The notes below the pieces were generated by a model that saw only the letters and a list, made by a program, of their open reading frames with translations, did no database searches and was not told the origin of the DNA. Shown piece by piece: positions 15,277 through 21,570 of a stretch of 22,369 bases of DNA (positions are counted from its first letter, which is position 1; each line of letters starts with the position of its first letter). Location of the stretch: the NCBI GenBank assembly GCA_033764265.1, contig JANRJB010000067.1:1-22369 (forward strand), written 5' to 3'. The translations under genes and the position numbers were made by a program. Origin of the DNA: VGEM01 sp033764265 (lineage in GTDB: Bacteria > Pseudomonadota > Alphaproteobacteria > Rhodospirillales > Rhodospirillaceae).

Positions 15277-15921
15277 CTATTCGGCGGCGGCCTTGGCCGC
15301 TCCGCCGAGGCGGTTGAAGTAGGCGATCACATCGGCCGAGGTCATCACGTCGCAATAGCGCCGCCCGCAATCGGTCAGGTTGCTCTGGTGCGGGCCCAGG
15401 TCGACGTCGCCGCAGCAATCTTCCGGCACAATCACGCGGAAGCCATAGGAAAACGCATCGACGATCGAGGCGCGCACGCAGCCCGAGGTGTTGCAGCCGG
15501 TCACGATCACGGTGTCGACGCACTGCTTGACCAGGAAGCTCATCAACGGCGTGCCGAAAAAAATGCTGGGCGCGTTCTTCCAGAAGTTGAAATCGTAGGC
15601 CGGGTCGTAGACGCGCTCGTCCATCTCGGTGGTTGGGTCGCCGTAGAACCAGCCTTGATGCAGGCAGCCGATCTTCCAGTAGCCGATGTCCTTGGCCGAG
15701 CCCCAGCCCACCCGGCAGCTGGCCACCGGCACGTTTTTTGCGCGCGCGACCTTCAGCAGCTTGGCGGTCTGCTCGACGGCCTTGTGCACGTAGGGGGACC
15801 GGCCCAGCTCGAAGCGCGGGTCGGTGAAGCCCTTCTGGAAGTCCACCACCACCACCGCCGGGCGATCGCCGAAGCCCACGGACAAGGCGCCGAAGCTGGT
15901 CTCGGTGTATTTGTCGGTCAT
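15277..15921 (-). CDS. Isochorismatase-family cysteine hydrolase (N-carbamoylsarcosine amidase-like)
   Basis: With ATG 15919-15921 the protein has 214 residues. The catalytic triad of the family is present: D27 in VVVVDFQKGF, K115 in NFWKNAPSIFFGT and C148 in the TGCNTSGCVRAS block. The last block is typical of N-carbamoylsarcosine amidase/maleamate amidase-like members, enzymes that split C-N bonds with a thiol nucleophile. HQSNLTDCGRRYCDV at the C-terminus is the usual family end. GGAG lies 6 nt before this ATG; an in-frame ATG at 15933 is less supported. It is the first gene of a three-gene operon with the two flavoproteins. A possible -10 (TAGACT, minus strand 15952-15947) lies about 25 nt upstream. 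It is divergent from dctP, so uptake and hydrolysis of one compound is a reasonable guess. Confidence 0.93.
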   Translation of the reverse strand: MTDKYTETSFGALSVGFGDRPAVVVVDFQKGFTDPRFELGRSPYVHKAVEQTAKLLKVARAKNVPVASCRVGWGSAKDIGYWKIGCLHQGWFYGDPTTEMDERVYDPAYDFNFWKNAPSIFFGTPLMSFLVKQCVDTVIVTGCNTSGCVRASIVDAFSYGFRVIVPEDCCGDVDLGPHQSNLTDCGRRYCDVMTSADVIAYFNRLGGAAKAAAE

Positions 15922-15990
15922 GCGCGACTCCATCTCGGGATGCGCCAGTCTAGCGGCTTCGGCGGCGGTTCGGCCACTGCCAACGCCGCT

Positions 15991-16019
15991 TTGACGATGC
16001 ACGGCCGGCCCACGATAAT
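15991..16019 (+). promoter_or_regulatory. Strong promoter candidate for dctP, probably leaderless
   Basis: TTGACG (15991-15996), exactly 17 nt, then GATAAT (16014-16019): the best sigma70-type match noticed in the window. The -10 ends 6 nt before the dctP ATG at 16026, which puts the expected transcription start at or within 1-2 nt of the A of the start codon. No ribosome binding site could fit. Confidence 0.65.
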
Positions 16020-16025
16020 CGGCCC

Positions 16026-17054
16026 ATGGTCGCAGCCTTGCCCCGTGTCGTCGCCTTAGCCTGCCTTCTGGGCTGGGGCCTGTTCGCGCCCGCCCGCGCC
16101 CCCGTCCGTGCCGAAGAGGAGCTGACGGTCATCACGTCCTGGGCCAAGAATATCGAGTTCGCCGCCGATGCCCTGTTGCTGGTGGACGAGGTCAACCGCG
16201 CCGGCGCGGGCGTGGTGCGGCTGAAGTACCTGGGCGGGCCCGAGGTCATTCCCCAGCGCCAGATGGCCTACGCGCTCAAGCGCGGTGTGGTCGACCTGTA
16301 CTTCGGCGCGGCCACCTACACCATCGGCCTGGCGCCGGAAAGCGATGCGTTCCTGGGCGCGTCGATCACACCGATGCAGGCCCGCGCCGCCGGCGCATAC
16401 GCGCCGATTGAGCGCATCTGGAACGAAAAGCTCAACGCCCATTTTCTCGGCTGGCACCAAACCGGACCGCGGCTGCACATCTTCACGCGGCAGGAGCCGC
16501 GCCTGCGCGCCGATGGCCTGCCCGACGTGACGGGCTTGCGCATCCGCACCACGCCCACTTACCGCGCATTCCTGGACGCGCTCGGCACCACGCCGATCGA
16601 CATTCCGTCGGGCGATGTCTACACCGCGCTCGAACGCGGCACCGTCCAGGCGATCGCCTGGACCGGGACGTCGATGGCCAGTGAAGGTTTCCAGAAGTTC
16701 GTCAAGGTGCGCATCGACCCCGGCGTCCTGGGCTACGCCATGACCGCCCAGGTCAATCTGGACCGCTGGAACCGCCTGAGCCCGGCGGCGCGCGCGATCC
16801 TGGAGGAGCAGGCAGAGCGGTACGAGATCGCCTCGCGCGAACGCTTCCTGGCGCGCAACGACGAGGAGCGCCGCATCCTGGCCGAACAGGGCGTGCGCGG
16901 CTTCGAACTGTCGCCGGAGGCCGCGGCGAAATACCAGGCGTTGGCGGTCGAAGCGGTATGGGCGCGCATGGCCGAGGCCGTGCCCGAGGCGGTGCGCGAG
17001 TTGCGCCCGCTGTTTGATCCAAAGGGCGTGCAGCAACTGGCGGCCGGCGATTAG
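16026..17054 (+). CDS. dctP: TRAP transporter solute-binding protein, DctP family
   Basis: This 342-residue protein has a signal peptide (MVAALPRVVALACLLGWGLF, cleavage near VRA/EE). The DctP fold is supported by the block GLRIRTTPTYRAFLDALGTTPIDIPSGDVYTALERGTVQA (about 168-207): the Arg in the LRIR stretch normally binds the carboxylate of the ligand, and P.....EVYTALERG..D is the family signature. The protein captures an organic acid in the periplasm and passes it to DctQ/DctM. It is separated from dctQ by an antisense gene whose stop overlaps its own by 3 nt. The near-consensus promoter touching the ATG supports the chosen start. The ligand cannot be predicted. The divergent amidase/flavoprotein operon may catabolise it. 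Confidence 0.93.
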   Translation: MVAALPRVVALACLLGWGLFAPARAPVRAEEELTVITSWAKNIEFAADALLLVDEVNRAGAGVVRLKYLGGPEVIPQRQMAYALKRGVVDLYFGAATYTIGLAPESDAFLGASITPMQARAAGAYAPIERIWNEKLNAHFLGWHQTGPRLHIFTRQEPRLRADGLPDVTGLRIRTTPTYRAFLDALGTTPIDIPSGDVYTALERGTVQAIAWTGTSMASEGFQKFVKVRIDPGVLGYAMTAQVNLDRWNRLSPAARAILEEQAERYEIASRERFLARNDEERRILAEQGVRGFELSPEAAAKYQALAVEAVWARMAEAVPEAVRELRPLFDPKGVQQLAAGD

Positions 17055-17260
17055 CGCTTGCCCGGCGGGCCGGTCGGCTTTTTCGCGGCCATGCGGAACA
17101 GCACCAGCTCGATCAGGTACCAGATCGCCGTCGCGCCCAGGATGAACCCGGCCACGTCCAGCGCCGATTTCACCTCGATGCGCATCAGCATCAGGAAAAA
17201 GAACGCCAGCAGGCCGAACATGAAGGCCCGCAGCACCGCAAGTTGCGTCGACTTCTTCAT
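17051..17260 (-). CDS. Small two-helix membrane protein, antisense within the TRAP locus
   Basis: This 69-residue protein, of no recognised family, has two predicted helices, about residues 9-26 (LRAFMFGLLAFFFLMLM) and 35-56 (DVAGFILGATAIWYLIELVLF), and a basic Lys/Arg/Pro tail. It runs convergent to dctP with overlapping stops (TAA on the minus strand 17051-17053, TAG on the plus strand 17052-17054). The amphipathic charge layout (MKKS start, KKPTGPPGKR end) and a plausible promoter upstream argue that it is real and not a shadow. The Shine-Dalgarno is weak. It could be an accessory membrane protein; there is no evidence that it belongs to the TRAP complex. Confidence 0.65.
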   Translation of the reverse strand: MKKSTQLAVLRAFMFGLLAFFFLMLMRIEVKSALDVAGFILGATAIWYLIELVLFRMAAKKPTGPPGKR

Positions 17261-17292
17261 CGCGCTCGAGACCCCTGCCGTCGCGGTTCGTC

Positions 17293-17321
17293 AGTCTGTG
17301 CGCCTCGCCAGGCGCAAACAA
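17293..17321 (-). promoter_or_regulatory. Candidate promoter with a palindrome filling the spacer
   Basis: Read on the minus strand: TTGTTT (17321-17316), a 17-nt spacer, then CAGACT (17298-17293), upstream of the small antisense membrane gene. The spacer is almost exactly the inverted repeat TGCGCCT-CGCC-AGGCGCA (17299-17316), a position where a bound repressor or MerR-like regulator could act. Confidence 0.35.
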
Positions 17322-17412
17322 GACCCTTTCGCGCTCGCCAGGACGGGTGGACTCCCGCAGCCGCGGCAAACCCGCTAGCTTGCCCCCACAACCGGGGGCG
17401 GGGGGCCGGCAC

Positions 17413-17916
17413 GTGCGCGCCGTCGCGAGAATTTACGAATCCATCATCGCCGGGTTGGCGGCGCTGGCCGGGCTGATCGTCGCGGCCATGGTCGTGGCGA
17501 TCGTGGTCGATGTCGCCGCGCGCAATCTGGGCTTCGTGCCGCCGGCGGCGACGGTGGCGCTGACCGAATACGCGCTGCTCTATTTCACCATGGCCGCCGC
17601 GCCGTGGCTGACGCGCCAGAAGGCGCACGTGACGGTGCTGGTGGTGCTCGACCGCCTGGCCCCGGCCGCCCGCGCCCGCGCCGCCGTCATTGTCGCCCTG
17701 GTCTGCGCTGGCGTGTCGTTCGCGCTGGCCGCGCTGGCCGGCGTGCTGATGGCGGACTCGTTGCGCCTGGCCGACATCGAACCGCGCTCCATCGACGTGC
17801 CGCGCTGGCTGTTGTTTCTGCCGCTGCTGGTCGGCTTCTTCTTCACCGGCACGGAATTCCTGCGCGCCGTGGCGCGCGGCGAAGACGTCACCCGCGGCGC
17901 GGCGGAGCGGCTGTGA
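17413..17916 (+). CDS. dctQ: TRAP transporter small permease, DctQ family
   Basis: With GTG 17413 the protein has 167 residues and four predicted helices (about 14-37, 51-70, 90-113, 131-152), the DctQ layout. Family marks are RNLGF near the end of helix 1, LTEYALLYFTMAAAPWLTRQKAHVTV and the helix-4 segment FFFTGTEFLRA. An in-frame GTG at 17347 would add 22 polar residues. The 17413 start is preferred because the helix-1 region then sits at the usual distance and a G-rich run (GGGGCGGGGGG) lies just upstream. A GCCCCC/GGGGGC inverted repeat (17382-17399) overlaps that leader and might mask it. DctQ forms the inner-membrane transporter with DctM. In many TRAP operons dctM follows directly, but here a DUF559 cassette intervenes. 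Confidence 0.92.
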   Translation: MRAVARIYESIIAGLAALAGLIVAAMVVAIVVDVAARNLGFVPPAATVALTEYALLYFTMAAAPWLTRQKAHVTVLVVLDRLAPAARARAAVIVALVCAGVSFALAALAGVLMADSLRLADIEPRSIDVPRWLLFLPLLVGFFFTGTEFLRAVARGEDVTRGAAERL

Positions 17917-17945
17917 GTGTCCGTCAAGGTCCTCTCGGTTCCAAA

Positions 17946-17996
17946 TCCCTCCCCCATCGTGGGGAGGGTGCGACGCGGATGCGTCGCGGGTGGGGG
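17946..17996 (+). repeat. Left palindromic repeat of the DUF559 cassette
   Basis: This 51-nt element holds two hairpins: CCCTCCCC/GGGGAGGG (17947-17954 with 17961-17968) and GCGACGC/GCGTCGC (17970-17976 with 17981-17987, loop GGAT), then CGGGTGGGGG. The first 24 nt match the inverted right copy with one mismatch and the last 10 nt match exactly. Only the inner hairpin differs in sequence. Confidence 0.85.
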
Positions 17997-18004
17997 CGTT
18001 GACG

Positions 18005-18409
18005 ATGGCCAACCAGCGTGCGCGCCAGTTGCGTCAAACCATGACGGCGCCCGAAGTCCGAATTTGGTCGCGGCTCAGGCCGTTGCGTTCGCGCGGAATT
18101 CACATCCGCCGGCAAGCCCCCATCGGGCCCTACATCGCGGATTTCTGCTGCCATCGCGCGAAAACCGTCATCGAAATCGACGGTGGGCAGCACGGCCGGG
18201 CGGCCCAGCAGGCCGTCGATCGCCGCCGAACCGCATGGCTTGAAAGTCAGGGGTATTGCGTGCTGCGGTTCTGGAACGATGACGTCCTGACCAATTTGGA
18301 CGGCGTGATCGAAACCGTCGTCGCAGTGTTGTCGCGGCGCCTAGCGTCACCCCCACCCGGCGATGCTGCGCATCGCCACCCTCCCCACGGTGGGGGAGGG
18401 AACACATGA
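18005..18409 (+). CDS. DUF559 domain protein, Vsr-like PD-(D/E)XK nuclease fold
   Basis: This 134-residue protein matches DUF559: RARQLRQTMTAPEVRIWSRLR (E17), then the nuclease core PIGPYIADFCCHRAKTVIEIDGGQH with D46 and the E57-x-D59 pair followed by GGQH, and the C-terminal VLRFWNDDVL block. These are the residues expected of a Vsr/very-short-patch-repair-related endonuclease fold. About 19 C-terminal residues (PPPGDAAHRHPPHGGGGNT) are read straight through the right palindromic repeat and are not part of the domain. A GTG at 17990 would start inside the left repeat, so ATG 18005 is preferred, with GGGGG from the left repeat 8 nt upstream. The TGA overlaps the dctM ATG (ATGA). Function in the cell is unproven for this family. 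Confidence 0.9.
   Translation: MANQRARQLRQTMTAPEVRIWSRLRPLRSRGIHIRRQAPIGPYIADFCCHRAKTVIEIDGGQHGRAAQQAVDRRRTAWLESQGYCVLRFWNDDVLTNLDGVIETVVAVLSRRLASPPPGDAAHRHPPHGGGGNT
18350..18401 (-). repeat. Right palindromic repeat of the DUF559 cassette
   Basis: This 52-nt element is an inverted copy of 17946-17996. It has the inner hairpin GGCGATGC/GCATCGCC (18359-18366 with 18370-18377, loop TGC) and the outer CCCTCCCC/GGGGAGGG (18379-18386 with 18393-18400). The inner stem differs from the left copy but stays self-complementary. Its terminal GGAGG (18395-18399) lies 6 nt before the dctM start and serves as its ribosome binding site. Confidence 0.85.
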
Positions 18410-19749
18410 CCGCGGTCCTGTCCGACCCGGTCGCCGTCGGCGCGGCGATCTTCGCCCTGGTGCTGGCGCTGATGATCCTGGGCCTGCCGGTGGCGTTCGC
18501 TTTCCTGGCGGCCAACCTGATCGGCGCGGCGCTGATCATGGGCGCGGCCGCCGGCGACCCCATCGCCGGCCTGCTGCAGCTGGTCGACAACTCCACCAAC
18601 CTGGTCACCAGCTTCATCCTGGTGGCGATCCCCATGTTCATCCTGATGGGCGCGCTGTTGTTCCATACCGGGCTCGCCAACCGGGTGTTCGACGCGCTCG
18701 ACCTGCTGTTCGGCCGCATCCCGGGGCGGCTGTGTTACCTCACGCTCGCAGGCGGCACCGCCTTCGCCGCGCTGTCGGGCTCCAGCATGGCCAACGCGGC
18801 CATGCTGGGCGGCCTGCTCGCGCCCGAGATGCAGCGCCGCGGCTACGCGCCGCGCCTGATCATGGGCCCGATCATGGGCGTGGGCGGCCTGGCCATCGTC
18901 ATTCCGCCCAGTGCGCTGGCCGTGCTGCTGGGCAGTTTGGCGCGCGTTGACATCGGCGCGCTTCTGATCGCCGGCATTCTGCCCGGCCTTCTGCTGGCGC
19001 TGATGTACGTCGGCACCGTGGCGCTGCAGATCGCCCGCGATCCCGCCGCCGCGCCGGTGTACGACATCGCCCTGCCGCCCCTGGCCGCGCGGCTGAAAGT
19101 GGTGGCGGGCAGCGTGCTGCCCATGGGCCTGATCGTGTTCGTGGTGGTGGGCCTGATCATCCTCGGCCTGGCCACGCCCAGCGAAAGCGCGGCCCTCGGC
19201 GCCGCCGCGGTGGTGGTGCTGGCCGCGGCCTATCGCTGCCTGACGTGGCGGGCGCTGGCCAAGGCGCTGGAAAGCACCGTGGCGGTCTCGGGCATGCTGT
19301 TCGTCATCATCTTCGCCTCGGCGGCGTTCTCGCAGCTGCTGGCGTTCTCGGGCGCGAGCGGCGTGGTGGTCGACGCCGCCGTCGCCTGGGACGCCGGGCC
19401 GGTGATGAAATTCGCCGTGGTCGTGCTGGTGCTGATCGTGCTCGGCATGTTCCTCGACCAGATCTCCATCCTCCTGATCACCATTCCGTTCTTCTTCCCG
19501 CTGATGAAGGCGCTCGGCTTCGATCCGGTCTGGTTCGGCGTGGTCGTGCTGATCGCCATGGAGATGAGCCTGCTGACCCCGCCGTTCGGCCTGCTCCTGT
19601 TCCTGATGCTGGGCGTGATGCCGCCCGGCACAACAATGACGCAAGTGGTGCACGCCGCGGTGCCCTACCTGGTGTGCAACCTGCTGGTCATCGCGCTGTT
19701 GCTGGCATGGCCCGACCTGGCGACCTGGTTGCCGAGGTTGATGGAATGA
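18406..19749 (+). CDS. dctM: TRAP transporter large permease, DctM family
   Basis: This 447-residue protein is the usual DctM length, with about 12 hydrophobic segments. Family marks are LVAIPMFILMGALL, LAGGTAFAALSGSSMANAAMLG, APRLIMGPIMGVGGLAIVIPPSALAVLLG, LGLATPSESAALGA and FLDQISILLITIPFFFPL. DctM is the catalytic channel of the Na+- or H+-driven TRAP transporter. The ATG overlaps the DUF559 stop by 4 nt and takes its GGAGG ribosome binding site from the right cassette repeat. Expression is thus now tied to the cassette, although the protein itself looks intact. The hydrophobic first helix begins around residue 9, as in intact homologues. Confidence 0.95.
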   Translation: MTAVLSDPVAVGAAIFALVLALMILGLPVAFAFLAANLIGAALIMGAAAGDPIAGLLQLVDNSTNLVTSFILVAIPMFILMGALLFHTGLANRVFDALDLLFGRIPGRLCYLTLAGGTAFAALSGSSMANAAMLGGLLAPEMQRRGYAPRLIMGPIMGVGGLAIVIPPSALAVLLGSLARVDIGALLIAGILPGLLLALMYVGTVALQIARDPAAAPVYDIALPPLAARLKVVAGSVLPMGLIVFVVVGLIILGLATPSESAALGAAAVVVLAAAYRCLTWRALAKALESTVAVSGMLFVIIFASAAFSQLLAFSGASGVVVDAAVAWDAGPVMKFAVVVLVLIVLGMFLDQISILLITIPFFFPLMKALGFDPVWFGVVVLIAMEMSLLTPPFGLLLFLMLGVMPPGTTMTQVVHAAVPYLVCNLLVIALLLAWPDLATWLPRLME

Positions 19750-19756
19750 GGGACGA

Positions 19757-19789
19757 TTCGCCCTTGCCAGAGATTCGCTTATAGGCGAA
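19757..19789 (+). promoter_or_regulatory. Candidate promoter/operator of the toxin-antitoxin module
   Basis: TTCGCC (19757-19762), a 17-nt spacer and TATAGG (19780-19785) could form a promoter. The 16-bp near-perfect palindrome TTCGCTTATAGGCGAA (19774-19789, one mismatched pair) is centred on the -10. Such placement suits autorepression by the HigA-like antitoxin. The predicted start is only about 1-2 nt before the toxin ATG. Confidence 0.45.
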
Positions 19790-19793
19790 AGTC

Positions 19794-20120
19794 ATGACGA
19801 TCCGAATCGTTCGATATCTCTCAGCCGATGGTCGCGACCTGTTCCAGGACTGGCTCGACCGGCTTGCCGATCATGTCGGGCGCAAAGCCGTCACGCGACG
19901 TCTATTGCGGGTCGCGGCGGGCAACCTGGGCGACTGGAAACCGTGCCGCGACGGGGTTGCAGAGCTCCGGATCGATGTAGGGCCGGGATACAGGGTTTAC
20001 TTCGCCCGCACGGCACGGGAGATCGTTCTTCTGCTCTGCGCGGGCGACAAGCAGTCGCAGGACAAGGACATCGAGCGCGCGGTCGGCCTTTGGCGCGATT
20101 GGCAGCGGAGGAGGGAGTAA
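19794..20120 (+). CDS. RelE/HigB-superfamily toxin (phage Gp49-like addiction killer)
   Basis: This 108-residue protein is typical of the Gp49-like/HigB toxin family. It shows the block DGRDLFQDWLDRLADHVGRKAVTRRLLRVAAGNLGDWKPCRDGVAELRIDVGPGYRVYFAR, with the conserved W-x-P/G-V-x-E-L-R-I-x-x-G-P-G-Y-R-x-Y core, and a C-terminal LLCAGDKQSQDKDIERA end. These proteins are ribosome-dependent mRNA interferases in the best studied cases. The toxin gene precedes the antitoxin, as in higBA modules, 44 nt after dctM and with its own palindromic promoter region. Only a weak AGG lies before the ATG. Cytoplasmic. Confidence 0.92.
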   Translation: MTIRIVRYLSADGRDLFQDWLDRLADHVGRKAVTRRLLRVAAGNLGDWKPCRDGVAELRIDVGPGYRVYFARTAREIVLLLCAGDKQSQDKDIERAVGLWRDWQRRRE

Positions 20121-20123
20121 ACG

Positions 20124-20486
20124 ATGGCGAAATCCCGATCTCATGAAGAGGCAACTGTAGAAAGTTTCCGGAAAGACCCAGCATTTGCGGCGGAACTGTT
20201 GTCCGACATTCTTGCCGACGGCGACCAAGACGAATTGATGGTCATGTTGAAGTATCTCGCCAAAGCCTTCGGCGGCGTCGGCAAGGTGGCCGGCAAGGCC
20301 GAGGTCAACGCCACGTCGCTCTATCGCACGCTGTCCCGGGGCGGCAACCCGGAGCTCAAGACGCTCCTGGCGCTCCTGAAGGCGATGGGTTTCCGGCTGG
20401 CCGTCGCCCCGATTGCCATGAAAGCCAGCGCCCAAAAGAAGCTCGCGCGCCGGCGCGGCGCGGGGGCGCGGCGCCTGGCGGCATGA
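20124..20486 (+). CDS. HigA-like antitoxin (addiction module antidote, HTH)
   Basis: This 120-residue protein matches the addiction-module antidote family that pairs with Gp49-like toxins: FRKDPAFAAELLSDILADGDQDELMVMLKYLAKAFGGVGKVAGKAEVNATSLYRTLSRGGNPELKTLLALLKAMGFRLAV. The helix-turn-helix is about residues 53-72 and NPELKTLLALLKAMGF is the conserved segment after it. It should neutralise the toxin and bind the upstream palindrome. The C-terminal tail is basic (KKLARRRGAGARRLAA), longer than usual and likely disordered. A strong GGAGGAGGGAG ribosome binding site lies in the toxin's 3' end, 3 nt gap between genes, which would favour antitoxin over toxin synthesis. The stop overlaps the MBL gene. 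Confidence 0.92.
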   Translation: MAKSRSHEEATVESFRKDPAFAAELLSDILADGDQDELMVMLKYLAKAFGGVGKVAGKAEVNATSLYRTLSRGGNPELKTLLALLKAMGFRLAVAPIAMKASAQKKLARRRGAGARRLAA

Positions 20487-21538
20487 CGACGGCCGTGCCC
20501 CTCGTCCGCATCGCGACGCACTTACTGGCTGCGGTGGCACTGGTCTCTGCGTTGCCTGCCGGCGCCCAAACCCCCGCCGGCAAGATCGACGACGCGGCGC
20601 TGCGGCAGTTGCCTTTCGCCCAGTACACCGACTTCGTCACGCTCGCCGTGAACGTGATCCCGGTCAGCGAAGGCCCCGCCGGCCGGGTGGTGGTGCTGAC
20701 CGACCCGGCCGGGCGCATCGGCGGGCTGGTCGTCGCACATGTTCCGCCGGACGTGGCCGGGCCGGACGCGGGCGTCACCCTGGTCGACAGCGCCTATCCC
20801 CAGGCCGTGCCCGCCGTGCGCGCCGCGCTGGCGACGATCACGGCGCGCGCCGTGGGCACCGTCATCAACACCCACTGGCATGTGGATCACACCAACGGCA
20901 ACACGGCGTGGGCCGCAGATGGCGCCGACGCGCCGGGGGCCCTCATCGTCGCGCACGACAACGTGCGCGTCCGTCGCGCTGCTGTGGCCGAGATCAAGGC
21001 ATTTGGCGAAACCTATCCGCCGCTGCCGGCCGCCGCCCTGCCGCGGATCACCTATGCCACGTCGCTGGTACTGCGCTCCGGCGGCGAGACCATCACGCTG
21101 CACCACGCGCGTGGGCATACCGACGGCGACACGCTGGTGCACTTCGCCCGCGCCAACGTCATCGCGCTCGGCGACCTGTGCTTCGGCCGCCAGTATCCGT
21201 TCCTCGACCTCGACGCCGGCGGCGGCTGGGCCGGCCTGATGGCGGGCATCGATCTCGCGTTGTCGCTGGCCGACGAAGCCACGGCATTCGTGCCCGGCCA
21301 CCTGCTGCCGACCGATCCGCGCAGTCCGGTTTTGACCACGGCCGAGGTGCAAGCCTACCGCGCCATGCTGGGCGAGGTGGCGGCCCGCGTGCAGGCCGCC
21401 CGGGCGCGCGGCGCCTCCCTGGCCGAGACCATCGCCGCCCAGCCCCTGAAAGACCTGGAGGCCGACTGGTTCCGCTCCGCCGCCGTGACCTCCGCCAGCG
21501 TGATCGCCATGGCGTGGCGGGGCGGGGTGGCGGACTAA
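20483..21538 (+). CDS. Secreted metallo-beta-lactamase-fold hydrolase
   Basis: This 351-residue protein has a signal peptide (cleavage near AGAQ/TP) and a complete zinc-binding set: H131, H133, D135 and H136 in NTHWHVDHTNGN, H212 in RGHTDGD, D231 in ALGDLCFG and H273 in VPGHL. This is the group of MBL-fold hydrolases often annotated as SoxH/QuinH-like or cyclase-type, active in the periplasm. Its substrate cannot be read from sequence. The ATG overlaps the antitoxin stop by 4 nt (ATGA) and no good Shine-Dalgarno is visible, so translation is likely coupled to the antitoxin. That is unusual for a non-TA gene. Confidence 0.92.
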   Translation: MTTAVPLVRIATHLLAAVALVSALPAGAQTPAGKIDDAALRQLPFAQYTDFVTLAVNVIPVSEGPAGRVVVLTDPAGRIGGLVVAHVPPDVAGPDAGVTLVDSAYPQAVPAVRAALATITARAVGTVINTHWHVDHTNGNTAWAADGADAPGALIVAHDNVRVRRAAVAEIKAFGETYPPLPAAALPRITYATSLVLRSGGETITLHHARGHTDGDTLVHFARANVIALGDLCFGRQYPFLDLDAGGGWAGLMAGIDLALSLADEATAFVPGHLLPTDPRSPVLTTAEVQAYRAMLGEVAARVQAARARGASLAETIAAQPLKDLEADWFRSAAVTSASVIAMAWRGGVAD

Positions 21539-21570
21539 TCGCGTCGGGTTCGGTCTTTGCGCTGGCGCGT

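Larger units (their letters stand above)
17946..18401 (+). mobile_element. Putative DUF559 cassette bounded by inverted palindromic repeats
   Basis: A DUF559 nuclease-domain gene lies between two 51-52-nt inverted copies of a palindromic repeat, and the whole 456-nt unit lies between dctQ and dctM, genes that normally adjoin. The layout resembles REP/RAYT units, where a DNA-processing enzyme is bracketed by inverted REP palindromes. No target-site duplication was identified by eye, and no transposase is present. Calling it mobile is an inference from structure and position. Confidence 0.55.

Noticed and set aside
17299..17316. TGCGCCT-CGCC-AGGCGCA as a terminator between dctP and dctQ
   Set aside because: A 7-bp stem with no U-tract on either strand; its exact fit in a promoter spacer is the better explanation.
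16056..17369. A 437-codon minus-strand frame opposite dctP
   Set aside because: Composition typical of an antisense shadow (His/Arg/Asp/Val-rich, no recognisable motifs), and it overlaps a well supported DctP gene.
17946..17996. The left palindromic repeat as a simple transcription terminator of dctQ
   Set aside because: It has no following T-run, a near-identical inverted copy lies after the DUF559 gene, and it has two hairpins. A partial attenuation effect is still possible.
18247..19653. A 468-codon minus-strand frame opposite dctM
   Set aside because: Extreme His/Gln/Arg/Asp composition is the complement of hydrophobic transmembrane codons; dctM is certain.
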